This document shows, piece after piece, positions 34,900-42,929 of a stretch of 64,000 bases of DNA. Each line of letters begins with the position of its first letter. Within the stretch, counting starts at the first letter, position 1. This DNA comes from Pseudobutyrivibrio ruminis DSM 9787 (GTDB taxonomy: Bacteria; Bacillota; Clostridia; Lachnospirales; Lachnospiraceae): positions 186,001 to 250,000 of the forward strand of contig NZ_OBMR01000002.1 in assembly GCF_900218035.1 (NCBI RefSeq). Direction: 5' to 3'. The position numbers and the translations under genes are program-made. The notes under the pieces were generated by a model, which did no database searches, was not told the origin of the DNA, and was given only the letters and a program-made list of their open reading frames with translations.

Positions 34900-35421
34900 T
34901 TAGTGAGGCATGTCGTTCAAATCTCCGATTTGCTTTCTATACCACACAATCCCTTTCCATTCTCCGAATTTGTAACCAATATCTGTAAAATGACCTACCT
35001 CTTCAAATCCCAAAGCCTGGTGGAACTTGATGCTAGGCTCATTGTCATCTGTAATAACTCCGTACATAAATTTATATCCCATATCAGAAAGACGCTTCTG
35101 AAGCTCACCATATAAGGCCTTTCCTATTCCAGATTGCTTAGGAACATCTGGTGCCGTATATATAGTAGTCTCCACTGAATATTTATATGCATCATGATGA
35201 CGAACCCTGCCGCCATAAGCCATACCAATCACCTTGCCTTCGGAATCACAAGCAACAATGTAAGGATAATCCTTTTTTGTTTCGATAATAGACTGTTCGT
35301 AGTCTTCAACCGAGCCATTTACCTCTGTAAAAGTAACAAAAGTATTTTCAACATAGTACCCGTAGATGTCGCAAATGGCAGCGGCATCGGCAATTTCAGC
35401 CTCTCTAATATATAATTCCAT
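34900..35421 (-). CDS. GNAT-family N-acetyltransferase (phosphinothricin acetyltransferase-like)
   Basis: Transfers an acetyl group from acetyl-CoA to an amine. The 173-residue protein begins IREAEIADAAAICDIYGYYV. The acetyl-CoA-binding stretch is SGIGKALYGELQKRLSDMG, followed by GVITDDNEPSIKFHQALGFEEVGHF, the signature of the Pat/Bar/YncA branch acting on amino-acid-like substrates such as methionine sulfoximine. Of two adjacent ATG codons I chose the second (35421), 5 nt after AGGAGG. It forms an operon with the GH25 gene and is divergent from the HAD phosphatase. Confidence 0.9.
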   Translation of the reverse strand: MELYIREAEIADAAAICDIYGYYVENTFVTFTEVNGSVEDYEQSIIETKKDYPYIVACDSEGKVIGMAYGGRVRHHDAYKYSVETTIYTAPDVPKQSGIGKALYGELQKRLSDMGYKFMYGVITDDNEPSIKFHQALGFEEVGHFTDIGYKFGEWKGIVWYRKQIGDLNDMPH

Positions 35422-35450
35422 CATGTCCTCCTAAATTAGCCGGTAAAAAA

Positions 35451-35479
35451 ATCATAACAAAGGCATACTAATAATTCAA
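35451..35479 (-). promoter_or_regulatory. Promoter of the GNAT-GH25 operon
   Basis: The minus strand has TTGAAT, 17 nt, TATGAT, each five of six consensus bases, about 30 nt before the GNAT start. Confidence 0.75.
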
Positions 35480-35500
35480 TATTTTTCCTTTACAAATACC

Positions 35501-35506
35501 TATAAT
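35501..35506 (+). promoter_or_regulatory. -10 box for the HAD phosphatase gene
   Basis: TATAAT lies 45 nt upstream of the ATG at 35552. The matching -35 region is weak, so this call rests on the -10 alone. Confidence 0.45.
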
Positions 35507-35551
35507 AGCTATATAACAATTAGAAGAAAATAGAAAGAAAAGGTTAATACT

Positions 35552-36199
35552 ATGAAGTACGACACAATACTATTTGACTTAGATGGTACACTTTTGTACA
35601 CACTTGAGGATTTAACTGATTCCATTAATCATACACTTACAGAATATGGATTGCCAACTCACCCAATTGAAAATGTCAGACGATTCGTTGGAAACGGACT
35701 CAGAATGTTGGTTGTAAGAGCATTACCTGATGGCGAAAATTACGATAAATTCGACCAGTTTTTCGCTGACTTTGTAGATTTCTACAACAATCACAATCGC
35801 ATCAAAACAAAGCCATATGACGGCATCCTAGAAACTACTAAAGAACTATCTGAAATGGGTATCAAAATGGCAATCGTTACCAACAAGGGGCAAACAGCCA
35901 GCAACTCATTACTAGATGATTTCTTTAAGCCATATATTAATATTGTCATTGGTGATGATGGAAATCACAAAAGAAAGCCTGATCCAGAGCCTATCAATCT
36001 AGCTCTTGAAGCATTAGATATAAAAGATAAATCGTCAGTTTTATATGTTGGTGATTCTGATGTAGATGCTGCCACTGCTATTAACTCAGGGCTCGATTAT
36101 ATCTTATGTACATATGGATTCCGCGATATGGAAGATTTAAAGGAATTCTCACCTGTCGCATTTATCGATTCAATCAACAAAATCAAAGAATATCTATAA
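35552..36199 (+). CDS. HAD-superfamily phosphoglycolate phosphatase-like enzyme
   Basis: A 215-residue haloacid dehalogenase-type phosphatase. The N-terminal motif DTILFDLDGTLLYTLEDL contains the nucleophile Asp, followed by a helical cap. Then come motif II (MAIVTNKGQ), the motif III lysine (HKRKPDPEP) and motif IV (LYVGDSDVDAATA). This is the pattern of Gph/PpaX-type enzymes, which act on phosphoglycolate or pyrophosphate; the exact substrate is uncertain. Monocistronic, with a bidirectional terminator right after the stop codon. Confidence 0.92.
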   Translation: MKYDTILFDLDGTLLYTLEDLTDSINHTLTEYGLPTHPIENVRRFVGNGLRMLVVRALPDGENYDKFDQFFADFVDFYNNHNRIKTKPYDGILETTKELSEMGIKMAIVTNKGQTASNSLLDDFFKPYINIVIGDDGNHKRKPDPEPINLALEALDIKDKSSVLYVGDSDVDAATAINSGLDYILCTYGFRDMEDLKEFSPVAFIDSINKIKEYL

Positions 36200-36203
36200 A
36201 AAG

Positions 36204-36232
36204 AAAAGGCCTACTGAGTGTAGGCCTTATAT
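36204..36232. terminator. Bidirectional terminator between gph-like and D,D-carboxypeptidase genes
   Basis: A perfect 9-bp stem (36206-36214 with 36220-36228) with a 5-nt loop sits between, and partly overlaps, the two convergent stop codons. A-rich sequence lies on the left and AT-rich sequence on the right. Confidence 0.8.
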
Positions 36233-37344
36233 ATATCTACGTGATCATAAATGCATCTCCAAGAGCTTGAAGACTTTGCTGTACAGCATATGTATTCAGT
36301 TCCATCATCAGCTATCATTGAGCTAACAGCACAGTTTCCAGATTCATCTACATATCCTGTCTTGGCGCCCTCAATGGTGCCTCCAATATCCTTATCCTCA
36401 ATTCTACGCAAGAACCAATTCGATATTGTAATTCCCTCAGGATTAACATTTGTAGCCGTAGAATTATAAACCTTAGTGGTAAGAACCTCTTTGCATAACT
36501 CATTGTCCAATGCCGCCATCATAATAATAGACATATCATATGGTGTACTATAATGATCATCACTATGGAATCCTACAGGGTTTGTAAAATGAGTGCCAGT
36601 AAGTCCTAATGCCGAAACCTCTTCATTCATCATAGTAACAAAGCTATCTACATCTCCTGCTACATACATAGCCAGCTGAGCCGCAGCATCGCCACCTGAA
36701 GGAAGAATCGTTCCATAGAACAAATCCTTTACAGTAACCTCTTCATCCTCAACAAAACCAGAAGTAGAACCACCACCTGCATATGAATAATCAATAGCCT
36801 CGTGGGACATGGTAACTGTTTCATTTAGCTGCTCTTCCGTAAGATTGTTTGCTGCCACAAGTACAGTCATAACCTTTGTCATAGATGCTGGAACAATCTT
36901 TTCATAGGAATTTCTAGTACCTACTATTTCCTTCGTATCGTTGTTAATTAAAATAGCATATTCACTGACTACATCTCCGCCAATAGAAATAGTTGAACCT
37001 GTTTCTGATGCCGAGTATACGCCAGAAGAACTACTTGTTTCTTCTGATTCAGTCTCTGCCTCTGCTTCCTGATTAGGATTTTCTGAAGCACCTGTACTTA
37101 CCTTAAGCCCAGTAGACTTTTCTTCAGATGCATCAGATGCCGATTCAGTAACACTTTCCTCTGCAGCAACTCGCATAGTATCATCAGTACCTTTTATATG
37201 GGAAACAATTAGACCACCGATAATAACGATGGCTAAAGAAATTGCTCCAAGCTCAGAATAAACCTGGATTCTTCGTATAAGTTTTCTTCTTTTACGATAA
37301 GCTCTACGCTCCTCGTTTGTCATGTGTCGTGTAGATTTCGCCAT
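36211..37344 (-). CDS. D-alanyl-D-alanine carboxypeptidase (peptidase S11) with altered SxN motif
   Basis: Penicillin-binding protein that trims the terminal D-Ala of peptidoglycan peptides. The 377-residue protein has a cytoplasmic basic N terminus, one membrane anchor (about 33-50), a low-complexity Ser/Glu linker (60-115) and a peptidase S11 domain. The SxxK motif is SMTK (Ser154, Lys157) and the KTG motif is at 328-330. The second motif reads SGG (216-218) in LPSGGDAAAQL rather than the usual SGN. I chose the ATG at 37344, 9 nt after GGTGGAG. The gene has its own promoter. Confidence 0.9.
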   Translation of the reverse strand: MAKSTRHMTNEERRAYRKRRKLIRRIQVYSELGAISLAIVIIGGLIVSHIKGTDDTMRVAAEESVTESASDASEEKSTGLKVSTGASENPNQEAEAETESEETSSSSGVYSASETGSTISIGGDVVSEYAILINNDTKEIVGTRNSYEKIVPASMTKVMTVLVAANNLTEEQLNETVTMSHEAIDYSYAGGGSTSGFVEDEEVTVKDLFYGTILPSGGDAAAQLAMYVAGDVDSFVTMMNEEVSALGLTGTHFTNPVGFHSDDHYSTPYDMSIIMMAALDNELCKEVLTTKVYNSTATNVNPEGITISNWFLRRIEDKDIGGTIEGAKTGYVDESGNCAVSSMIADDGTEYICCTAKSSSSWRCIYDHVDIYKAYTQ

Positions 37345-37372
37345 AATATTATTCTCCACCCTTTATGATTTA

Positions 37373-37401
37373 ATTTTAACATCCTATAGGAACACAGACA
37401 A
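37373..37401 (-). promoter_or_regulatory. Promoter of the D,D-carboxypeptidase gene
   Basis: The minus strand has TTGTCT, 17 nt, TAAAAT with an extended TG before the -10. The spacer holds the short palindrome TCCTATAGGA. Confidence 0.7.
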
Positions 37402-37424
37402 TTCAGAACGGAATTTCTGTTAAA

Positions 37425-37463
37425 TATAACGAAAGTCCCATTTCACAATGTGAAATGAGACTT
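37425..37463 (-). terminator. Terminator of ssrA
   Basis: A 14-bp stem with one G-T pair (37433-37446 with 37450-37463) and a 3-nt loop begins 8 nt after the tmRNA 3' end, and T-rich sequence follows on the minus strand. Confidence 0.85.
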
Positions 37464-37470
37464 AGAAAAG

Positions 37471-37809
37471 TGGACTAGACGGGAGTCGAACCCGTGTCCA
37501 AAAGCCAATTCCCGGCCCTTCTACGAGTGTAGTTTGTAATTTTACATTCCCTCCACACAGCTCTTACAAACAAGATATGTGCTTTAGTAGCTTCATGATA
37601 CGCCCACTATCGCAAAGCTTTGATAGCGTCGTTTCCTACAGAGTCGAAGTCTGGATCCTAAGGTGTAGGTGCCCTAGGTCAGACTGCCGCAACTAGGCAG
37701 CGTATGCTAAATTATCTTCAGCGTTTAATTTTAAGTTTGGCCATTTAACCCATTACCGTGGGACTCGCTTCTTCCGCTGCATGACCCCTGTCGAAACCAT
37801 TACTAGCCC
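37471..37809 (-). ncRNA. ssrA: Transfer-messenger RNA (tmRNA)
   Basis: Rescues stalled ribosomes and tags the unfinished protein for degradation together with SmpB. The 339-nt gene starts GGGCTAGTAATGGTTTCGAC and ends with the T arm GGGTTCGACTCCC. The 5' GGGCTAG pairs with the 3' CTAGTCC as a 7-bp acceptor stem. CCA is not encoded. The open reading frame inside ends TAG at 37693-37695 and encodes a tag ending AEDNLAYAA. The resume codon may be GCT (37720-37722), giving nine residues, or an upstream codon giving up to NLKLNAEDNLAYAA. It lies 7 nt after maf and close to smpB and rnr. Confidence 0.95.
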
Positions 37810-37816
37810 TTACAGT

Positions 37817-38359
37817 TTACAGTGACCTATAAACTTTAGCCAAAGGTAAACCAACAACGTTATTGTAATCACCTTTAATCTCCTTAACTAAAACAGCACC
37901 TTTGCCCTGAATGCCATAGGCACCAGCCTTATCCATTGGCTCACCTGTAGCGATGTATTTTTCAATCAATTCAGGACTGTTCTCATACATAACAACTTCA
38001 GTACATTCTGCGAATGTATTGATATTTCCTGTCTCGTCAACGATAGCCACTCCAGTATACACCTGATGAGTATTTCCTGACAAGCGCGAAAGCATTAAAA
38101 ATGCATCTTTTTCATCTTTGGGCTTTCCAAGTATCTTGCCATCGTAGGCAACAACTGTATCTGCAGCCAGAACAACCCTGCCAGGATTCTTGTCAGCGAT
38201 AGCCTTTGCCTTAAGCAGACTTAAGTCCATAACGACTTCATCTGGCTTAGTTTTGTCTGTAACTTCTTCTACATTGGCAGCCTGCACTTCAAAATCGATA
38301 CCGACCTGCTGTAAAAGTTCTTTTCTTCGTGGTGAGTTTGATGCAAGTATAATCTTCAT
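37817..38359 (-). CDS. maf: Maf-family nucleoside triphosphate pyrophosphatase
   Basis: Hydrolyses non-canonical or pyrimidine nucleoside triphosphates such as dTTP/UTP and modified forms. The 180-residue protein has the N-terminal signature LASNSPRRKELLQQVG, the catalytic VVLAADTVVAYDGKILGKPKD and the late GAYGIQGKGAVLV. Its ATG overlaps the smpB stop codon by one nucleotide. The 3' end probably carries the promoter for ssrA, whose 5' end is 7 nt away. Confidence 0.95.
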   Translation of the reverse strand: MKIILASNSPRRKELLQQVGIDFEVQAANVEEVTDKTKPDEVVMDLSLLKAKAIADKNPGRVVLAADTVVAYDGKILGKPKDEKDAFLMLSRLSGNTHQVYTGVAIVDETGNINTFAECTEVVMYENSPELIEKYIATGEPMDKAGAYGIQGKGAVLVKEIKGDYNNVVGLPLAKVYRSL

Positions 38360-38826
38360 TAGCCTAAATTCCTTATCTTAAAGTCTCTTTCTGCTTCGCG
38401 CTTCATATCCTTCTTCTGAATATCAGCACGCTTATCGTATAGCTTCTTACCTTTAGCCAAGGCAACCTTTACCTTTACAAGGCCATTATTAAGATAAACC
38501 TCAATAGGAACGATAGTATAACCATTTTCCTTGATTTTGCTAAGCAAGCGATTAATCTCTGACTTGTGAAGCAAAAGCTTACGAGGACGAAGTGGGTCTC
38601 TATTGAAAATGTTGCCCTTTTCATATGGATTTACGTGCATCTGATAAATAAACATCTCGCCATTATCAATACGCACAAAAGCCTCCTTTATGGAACATTG
38701 ACCAAGTCGCATAGACTTGACCTCAGTTCCGTGAAGCTCTATTCCTGCCTCGTACTCTTCCTCGAGAAAGTACTCATGATATGCTTTTTTATTATTTGCA
38801 ATTAGTTTTCTGCCTTCTTTATTCAT
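38359..38826 (-). CDS. smpB: SsrA-binding protein
   Basis: Binds tmRNA and delivers it to stalled ribosomes. The 155-residue beta-barrel protein has IANNKKAYHEYFLEEEYEAG, LHGTEVKSMRLGQCSIKEAF and the C-terminal tail KGKKLYDKRADIQKKDMKRE that enters the mRNA channel. I chose the ATG at 38826, 9 nt after GGAG, rather than a TTG 15 nt upstream. Sits between rnr and maf with ssrA 550 nt downstream, the classic trans-translation arrangement. Confidence 0.97.
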   Translation of the reverse strand: MNKEGRKLIANNKKAYHEYFLEEEYEAGIELHGTEVKSMRLGQCSIKEAFVRIDNGEMFIYQMHVNPYEKGNIFNRDPLRPRKLLLHKSEINRLLSKIKENGYTIVPIEVYLNNGLVKVKVALAKGKKLYDKRADIQKKDMKREAERDFKIRNLG

Positions 38827-38841
38827 AATCTTTAGCTCCAA

Positions 38842-41097
38842 TTAAAAACGCTGAAATTCGGTAAGGATAAAATCGATAGTACGAGCTTGCTCATCTACAG
38901 AATCCAGTATTACTGTAACAGGCTGACCTAATTTAAAGGTACGCCCTGTTCGCTCGCCAACAAGTGTAAGATTCTCTTCGATAAAATCATAATGATCATC
39001 ATACAATGTAGATACGTGAACCAGACCTTCAACTGTATTTTCAAGCTCAACGTACATTCCCCATCCTGTGACTGAAGAAATATTTCCAGTAAATTCCTGG
39101 CCAATAAAATTCTTCATAAACTGAACCATTTTCAGTTTATCAACTTCTCTCTCACATTCCTCAGCTCTACGCTCAAGCTTGCTTGTCTCAAGAGCTACCT
39201 GTGGAAGAAGTGATTCATAATGAGAAACCTTTCTATCGTTCATCCTTCCTCGTAAATGATCCTTTATAATACGATGAATCTGTAAATCAGGATATCTACG
39301 AATTGGTGATGTAAAGTGACAATAATACTGTGCAGCCAAACCAAAATGTCCCTTGCACTCTGTGTCGTATCTTGCCTGTTGCATACTTCTGAGAGTCATC
39401 TTTGTAATGACAGCCTCGTCCTCATGACCAGCCAAAGATTCTAACATCTTTTGGATTTCCTTTGGATGAATGCTGTCCTTATTTCCTTTAAGTGTATAAC
39501 CACAAGCACCTAAGAAACGACTTAATGACTGGATTTTCTCTGGGTCTGGAGCTCCATGAACACGATATACAAATGGAGATTCCATGAGATTAAAGTGCTC
39601 TGCAACAGTTTCATTTGCAGCCAACATAAAATCTTCTATTAGTTTGTGAGCATCATTGCGCTCATATGGTGCCAGACCTACAACCTTTCCTGACTCATCG
39701 ATTACTATATGAGTCTCTGGGAAATCAAAATCTATAGCTCCTCTCTTCTTACGCTTTGCGCGAAGAATCTGGGATAGCTTATACATTTGATCAATCATCT
39801 CAGTAACATCAGCATATTCGCTACGTTTAACCTCATCACCAGTCATAATAGCAAATACATCAGTATATGTCATACGATGATTGCTGTTGATTACAGATTC
39901 GCAAATATTGTGATCAATAAGCTCACCCTTTGGATTGAATGTCATGATGCAAGAAAGGGCCAATCTATCCTCTCCCTCATTCAAAGAACACATGCCATTT
40001 GAAAGGGTATGTGGAAGCATTGGAATAACTCTATCAGCAAGATAAACTGAAGTTCCTCGCTTAAGCGCTTCCACATCAAGTGCTGATGATTCCTGCACAT
40101 AATTTGTAACATCAGCAATATGAACTCCAAGAACGAAATTTTCCCCATCCATTTCAAGGGAAACACCATCATCGATATCCTTAGTATCCTCACCGTCAAT
40201 TGTGATGACTGTCAAATCTCTAATGTCATTTCGTCCAGCTCTATCAGCTTCAGAAACAGGCTTAGCAACATTAGTAGCCTGCTTTAAAACCTTATCTGGA
40301 AACTCAGGATCGATACCAAAACCTCTAACAATAGATAAAATATCTACTCCAGGATCATTCTTATGACCAATGATTTCAGTAATGACCCCCTCTGGCTTAT
40401 GGGAATCATCGCCATAGTCATCAATGTGGCAAACTACCTTATGACCTGTAACAGCTCCCATATCCTTGCCAGCAGGAATGAAAATATCTCTATCTAATTT
40501 GTTGCTATCAGCAACTACAAAGCCAAATCCATTGCTTTTTTCATAAGTGCCCACAACATCTGAAAAACCGTGAGCAATAATACGAATAACACGAGCTTCC
40601 TGGCGTTTACCAGGAGCACCAAAGGTAAGAACAGCTGCTACTGTATCATCCTGCATAGCAAAAGCTGTGTTATCTCTGCTAACAAAATAGTCTTCGTCGC
40701 TTCCCTCAACCTCAATAAAACCATATCCATCTTTATGAGATATAAATCTGCCAATAATATCAGGCTCCAGATTCTCATTCTTTGGACGATTAGCATTCTT
40801 TGCAACCTGATTAAGAGACTGCTTCTTAGCAGCTACTTCTGCTTTTGAAGGTTTCTTTGATTTATGATCTTTTAGCTTTATGAATTTAGGTCTGTTTTCA
40901 GCAATCTGATATTTGCCACGCTTTGTAATTTCTACCTGTCCCTCGTCAACAAGCTCTTGCAGAACCTGCGCAAACTCGCTTCTTTTATCCTTCTCAACAT
41001 CAAGAAGAATTTCAAGCTCCTTCTTTTTCATTGGAACATAGGCCTGACTTTTAAATACATCCATCAGAAAATGCTTTTGTTTATCGAACTCTCTCAT
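38842..41097 (-). CDS. rnr: Ribonuclease R
   Basis: Processive 3'-5' exoribonuclease that degrades structured RNA and works with tmRNA on faulty messages. The 751-residue protein has an N-terminal winged helix, two cold-shock domains (about 115-230), the RNB catalytic domain with TIDGEDTKDIDDGVSL (acidic metal ligands) and a C-terminal S1 domain (from about 665). There is a short basic tract (about 72-95). The ATG at 41097 follows AGGAGG at a short 3-nt spacing; the longer frame would start within a hairpin. Between secG and smpB. Confidence 0.97.
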   Translation of the reverse strand: MREFDKQKHFLMDVFKSQAYVPMKKKELEILLDVEKDKRSEFAQVLQELVDEGQVEITKRGKYQIAENRPKFIKLKDHKSKKPSKAEVAAKKQSLNQVAKNANRPKNENLEPDIIGRFISHKDGYGFIEVEGSDEDYFVSRDNTAFAMQDDTVAAVLTFGAPGKRQEARVIRIIAHGFSDVVGTYEKSNGFGFVVADSNKLDRDIFIPAGKDMGAVTGHKVVCHIDDYGDDSHKPEGVITEIIGHKNDPGVDILSIVRGFGIDPEFPDKVLKQATNVAKPVSEADRAGRNDIRDLTVITIDGEDTKDIDDGVSLEMDGENFVLGVHIADVTNYVQESSALDVEALKRGTSVYLADRVIPMLPHTLSNGMCSLNEGEDRLALSCIMTFNPKGELIDHNICESVINSNHRMTYTDVFAIMTGDEVKRSEYADVTEMIDQMYKLSQILRAKRKKRGAIDFDFPETHIVIDESGKVVGLAPYERNDAHKLIEDFMLAANETVAEHFNLMESPFVYRVHGAPDPEKIQSLSRFLGACGYTLKGNKDSIHPKEIQKMLESLAGHEDEAVITKMTLRSMQQARYDTECKGHFGLAAQYYCHFTSPIRRYPDLQIHRIIKDHLRGRMNDRKVSHYESLLPQVALETSKLERRAEECEREVDKLKMVQFMKNFIGQEFTGNISSVTGWGMYVELENTVEGLVHVSTLYDDHYDFIEENLTLVGERTGRTFKLGQPVTVILDSVDEQARTIDFILTEFQRF

Positions 41098-41109
41098 AAA
41101 CCTCCTAAA

Positions 41110-41136
41110 CAACAAATGCCACCCTTAAAGGGTGGC
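41110..41136 (-). terminator. Intercistronic hairpin between secG and rnr
   Basis: GCCACCC / GGGTGGC (41118-41124 with 41130-41136) with a short loop is followed by a moderately T-rich stretch on the minus strand, ending just before the rnr ribosome-binding site. It may partly terminate after secG or regulate rnr. Confidence 0.6.
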
Positions 41137-41151
41137 AAAATAAAATCTTTC

Positions 41152-41394
41152 TTAAAAGCTACCAATATTCAATACTGCTGAAAGCACGAAGAATAAGATA
41201 ACGCAAACTGTTGTAAGCTTAACTAATAAGCCTTCACGCGAACGTCCCTTATTACGGCTCCAGTATGAATCGAACTGCTGACCTGATAAAGAACCAAGTC
41301 CGTTCTGCTTTCCTTCCTGGAAAAGAATGATAATTGTAAGTGCCACACAAATAGCAATTAATAAAAATATAAGAACTATCTTTAATGTTTGCAT
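41152..41394 (-). CDS. secG: Preprotein translocase subunit SecG
   Basis: Small accessory subunit of the SecYEG channel. The 80-residue protein has two transmembrane helices (about 4-25 and 58-77) with the conserved loop LFQEGKQNGLGSLSG between them. The ATG follows GGGAGG. First gene of the secG-rnr-smpB-maf-ssrA group, as in many Firmicutes. Confidence 0.94.
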   Translation of the reverse strand: MQTLKIVLIFLLIAICVALTIIILFQEGKQNGLGSLSGQQFDSYWSRNKGRSREGLLVKLTTVCVILFFVLSAVLNIGSF

Positions 41395-41431
41395 AATGCC
41401 TCCCGAATAGCTAATATTTAAAAACTAAAAT

Positions 41432-41482
41432 TGCGACCTTTCGCAACATTTGAAGTATATCATAGGGTATATTTGATTTCAA
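41432..41482 (-). promoter_or_regulatory. Sigma-A promoter of secG and leader hairpin
   Basis: The minus strand has TTGAAA (41477-41482), 17 nt, TATACT (41454-41459). Directly after the expected start is the inverted repeat TTGCGA-AAGG-TCGCAA (about 41432-41447) followed by a T-rich run, which looks like a small attenuator. Confidence 0.75.
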
Positions 41483-41561
41483 GCAAATTCAGCAAATCTG
41501 TGTCCTTTTATTTTGTCCCCAAAACAACTATACTATTACTTAACGCAAAGGAGAATAAGTT

Positions 41562-42416
41562 ATGTTAAGTAGGTATTTTGTATTATTTATTATTTATAGT
41601 TTTATCGGCTGGATTTACGAGACGTGTTATTGCACTATACACGAAAAAGCTTGGGAAAATCGAGGCTTTTTATATGGTCCTTGTATCCCACTTTACGGAG
41701 TCGGTGCTACACTAGCCCAGATTATTTTTGTAGATTTGCCTTTCGTACATAGTAAGAGTCCTTCATATTTAACAATATTCTTAGGATGTGCCGTCGGCTC
41801 TTTCTTTCTAGAATATGGTACATCATATATCTTAGAAAAAAGATTTCACGCAAGATGGTGGGATTACAGTGATTTACCACTAAATATAAATGGACGAGTT
41901 TGCCTTATTTTTACATGCTGTTTCGGAATCGCAGGAATAATCGTAACCCAATTTATAGTGCCACCAATCGTAAGCCTTATTGTCATCATTCCTCAGATTG
42001 TCATAGAGTTACTTGCATTGATTTTTATGTTCCTATTTGGAATGGACATGGCATTAACAGTTTCCGCTCTTACCACTTTTGCCAAGGAATTTGAACGTAT
42101 TAACGATCAGATTAATAATCAAATGGCTGAAAAAGTTGAAGCACTTACAACAAACCTTGCCGATGCAAAGCTTGCTAGAATAGAAAAAGCAAATGAACGC
42201 AAAGAAGCCGCTTTTGTAAAACGTGAAATGACGGCAGAAAAGCTAGAAGAAATAAAAGAACAGTTATCCAGTGAAGCTGTTAAACAATGGATTATGAACG
42301 CTACAGAAACTCAGCGTGGTCAGTTTAGGCACATTGCAAAATTCACCCATCCAGTAGCATCCACAAAATCACTATTAAACAAAGGTTCCGAATACTTACG
42401 TCATAGAAAAAAATAA
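41562..42416 (+). CDS. CmpB-type putative ABC-transporter membrane protein (PF06541 family)
   Basis: A 284-residue membrane protein with about five transmembrane helices in the first 175 residues and a charged coiled-coil C terminus (about 180-255). The start FIIYSFIGWIYETCYCTIHE and the later NRGFLYGPCIPLYGVGA are the signature of the family called putative ABC-transporter type IV/CmpB, common in Clostridia and functionally undefined. The ATG follows AAAGGAGA. No ATPase subunit is nearby, so the transporter label is weak. A possible -10 (TATACT, 41529-41534) lies upstream. Confidence 0.85.
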   Translation: MLSRYFVLFIIYSFIGWIYETCYCTIHEKAWENRGFLYGPCIPLYGVGATLAQIIFVDLPFVHSKSPSYLTIFLGCAVGSFFLEYGTSYILEKRFHARWWDYSDLPLNINGRVCLIFTCCFGIAGIIVTQFIVPPIVSLIVIIPQIVIELLALIFMFLFGMDMALTVSALTTFAKEFERINDQINNQMAEKVEALTTNLADAKLARIEKANERKEAAFVKREMTAEKLEEIKEQLSSEAVKQWIMNATETQRGQFRHIAKFTHPVASTKSLLNKGSEYLRHRKK

Positions 42417-42420
42417 CAAA

Positions 42421-42452
42421 AATAAAGCCACCCATATGGGTGGCTTTTTTAG
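42421..42452. terminator. Bidirectional terminator between cmpB-like gene and yajC
   Basis: A perfect 9-bp stem (AAGCCACCC / GGGTGGCTT, 42425-42433 with 42438-42446), a 4-nt loop and a T run on the plus strand; A-rich on the other side. It lies between convergent genes. Confidence 0.9.
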
Positions 42453-42462
42453 TCTAAATAAA

Positions 42463-42819
42463 TTATTTAGTCTTTTCTTTTTTATCTTTCTCGTCTTCCT
42501 TTGTAGCCTTAACAGCATCCTCAGGCTTTTCAATCTGAGCGATAGCTACCTTCTGCATTGGAATACGGCAGTTCTTGTTGCTTCCGAACTCTACGATAAC
42601 AGTTGTGTCATCAGGAATTGCAATAACAACACCATAAAAACCGCTTGTAGTAAGAACTGTATCACCTACAGCAAGTGTAGACATCATAGCTGTCTTTTCC
42701 TTCTGCTCCTTCTGCTGTGGACGAATCATGAAAAAGTACATGAATACAAAAAGAACTACTACCCAAATAATCAAGCTGATTGAGCTATTAGCTGCAGTTA
42801 ATAAAACTGAACTGTTCAT
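42463..42819 (-). CDS. yajC: Preprotein translocase subunit YajC
   Basis: Accessory membrane protein of the Sec translocase. The 118-residue protein has one transmembrane helix (about 12-33), then FFMIRPQQKEQKEKTAMM, the family signature, and a compact domain with VGDTVLTTSGFYGVV. The tail is lysine-rich and charged. The ATG follows TAGGAGG. No secDF follows; a promoter of its own precedes it. Confidence 0.95.
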   Translation of the reverse strand: MNSSVLLTAANSSISLIIWVVVLFVFMYFFMIRPQQKEQKEKTAMMSTLAVGDTVLTTSGFYGVVIAIPDDTTVIVEFGSNKNCRIPMQKVAIAQIEKPEDAVKATKEDEKDKKEKTK

Positions 42820-42868
42820 TAAACTATTCCTCCTAATCGTTGGCCCTATGGACCAGTCACTGAAATTT

Positions 42869-42897
42869 ATTTTACATAAAGAATACTATAATCGCAA
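42869..42897 (-). promoter_or_regulatory. Promoter of yajC
   Basis: The minus strand has TTGCGA, 17 nt, TAAAAT in the 110-bp gap after tgt. This suggests yajC can be transcribed separately from aroC-tgt. Confidence 0.65.
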
Positions 42898-42929
42898 GAA
42901 AATTATGCCATTTAATATAATTTTAAGAT

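Noticed and set aside
37471-37500. An isolated tRNA gene
   Set aside because: The T-arm and acceptor sequence belongs to the 3' end of tmRNA, whose 5' acceptor partner lies 339 nt away. No other tRNA was seen.
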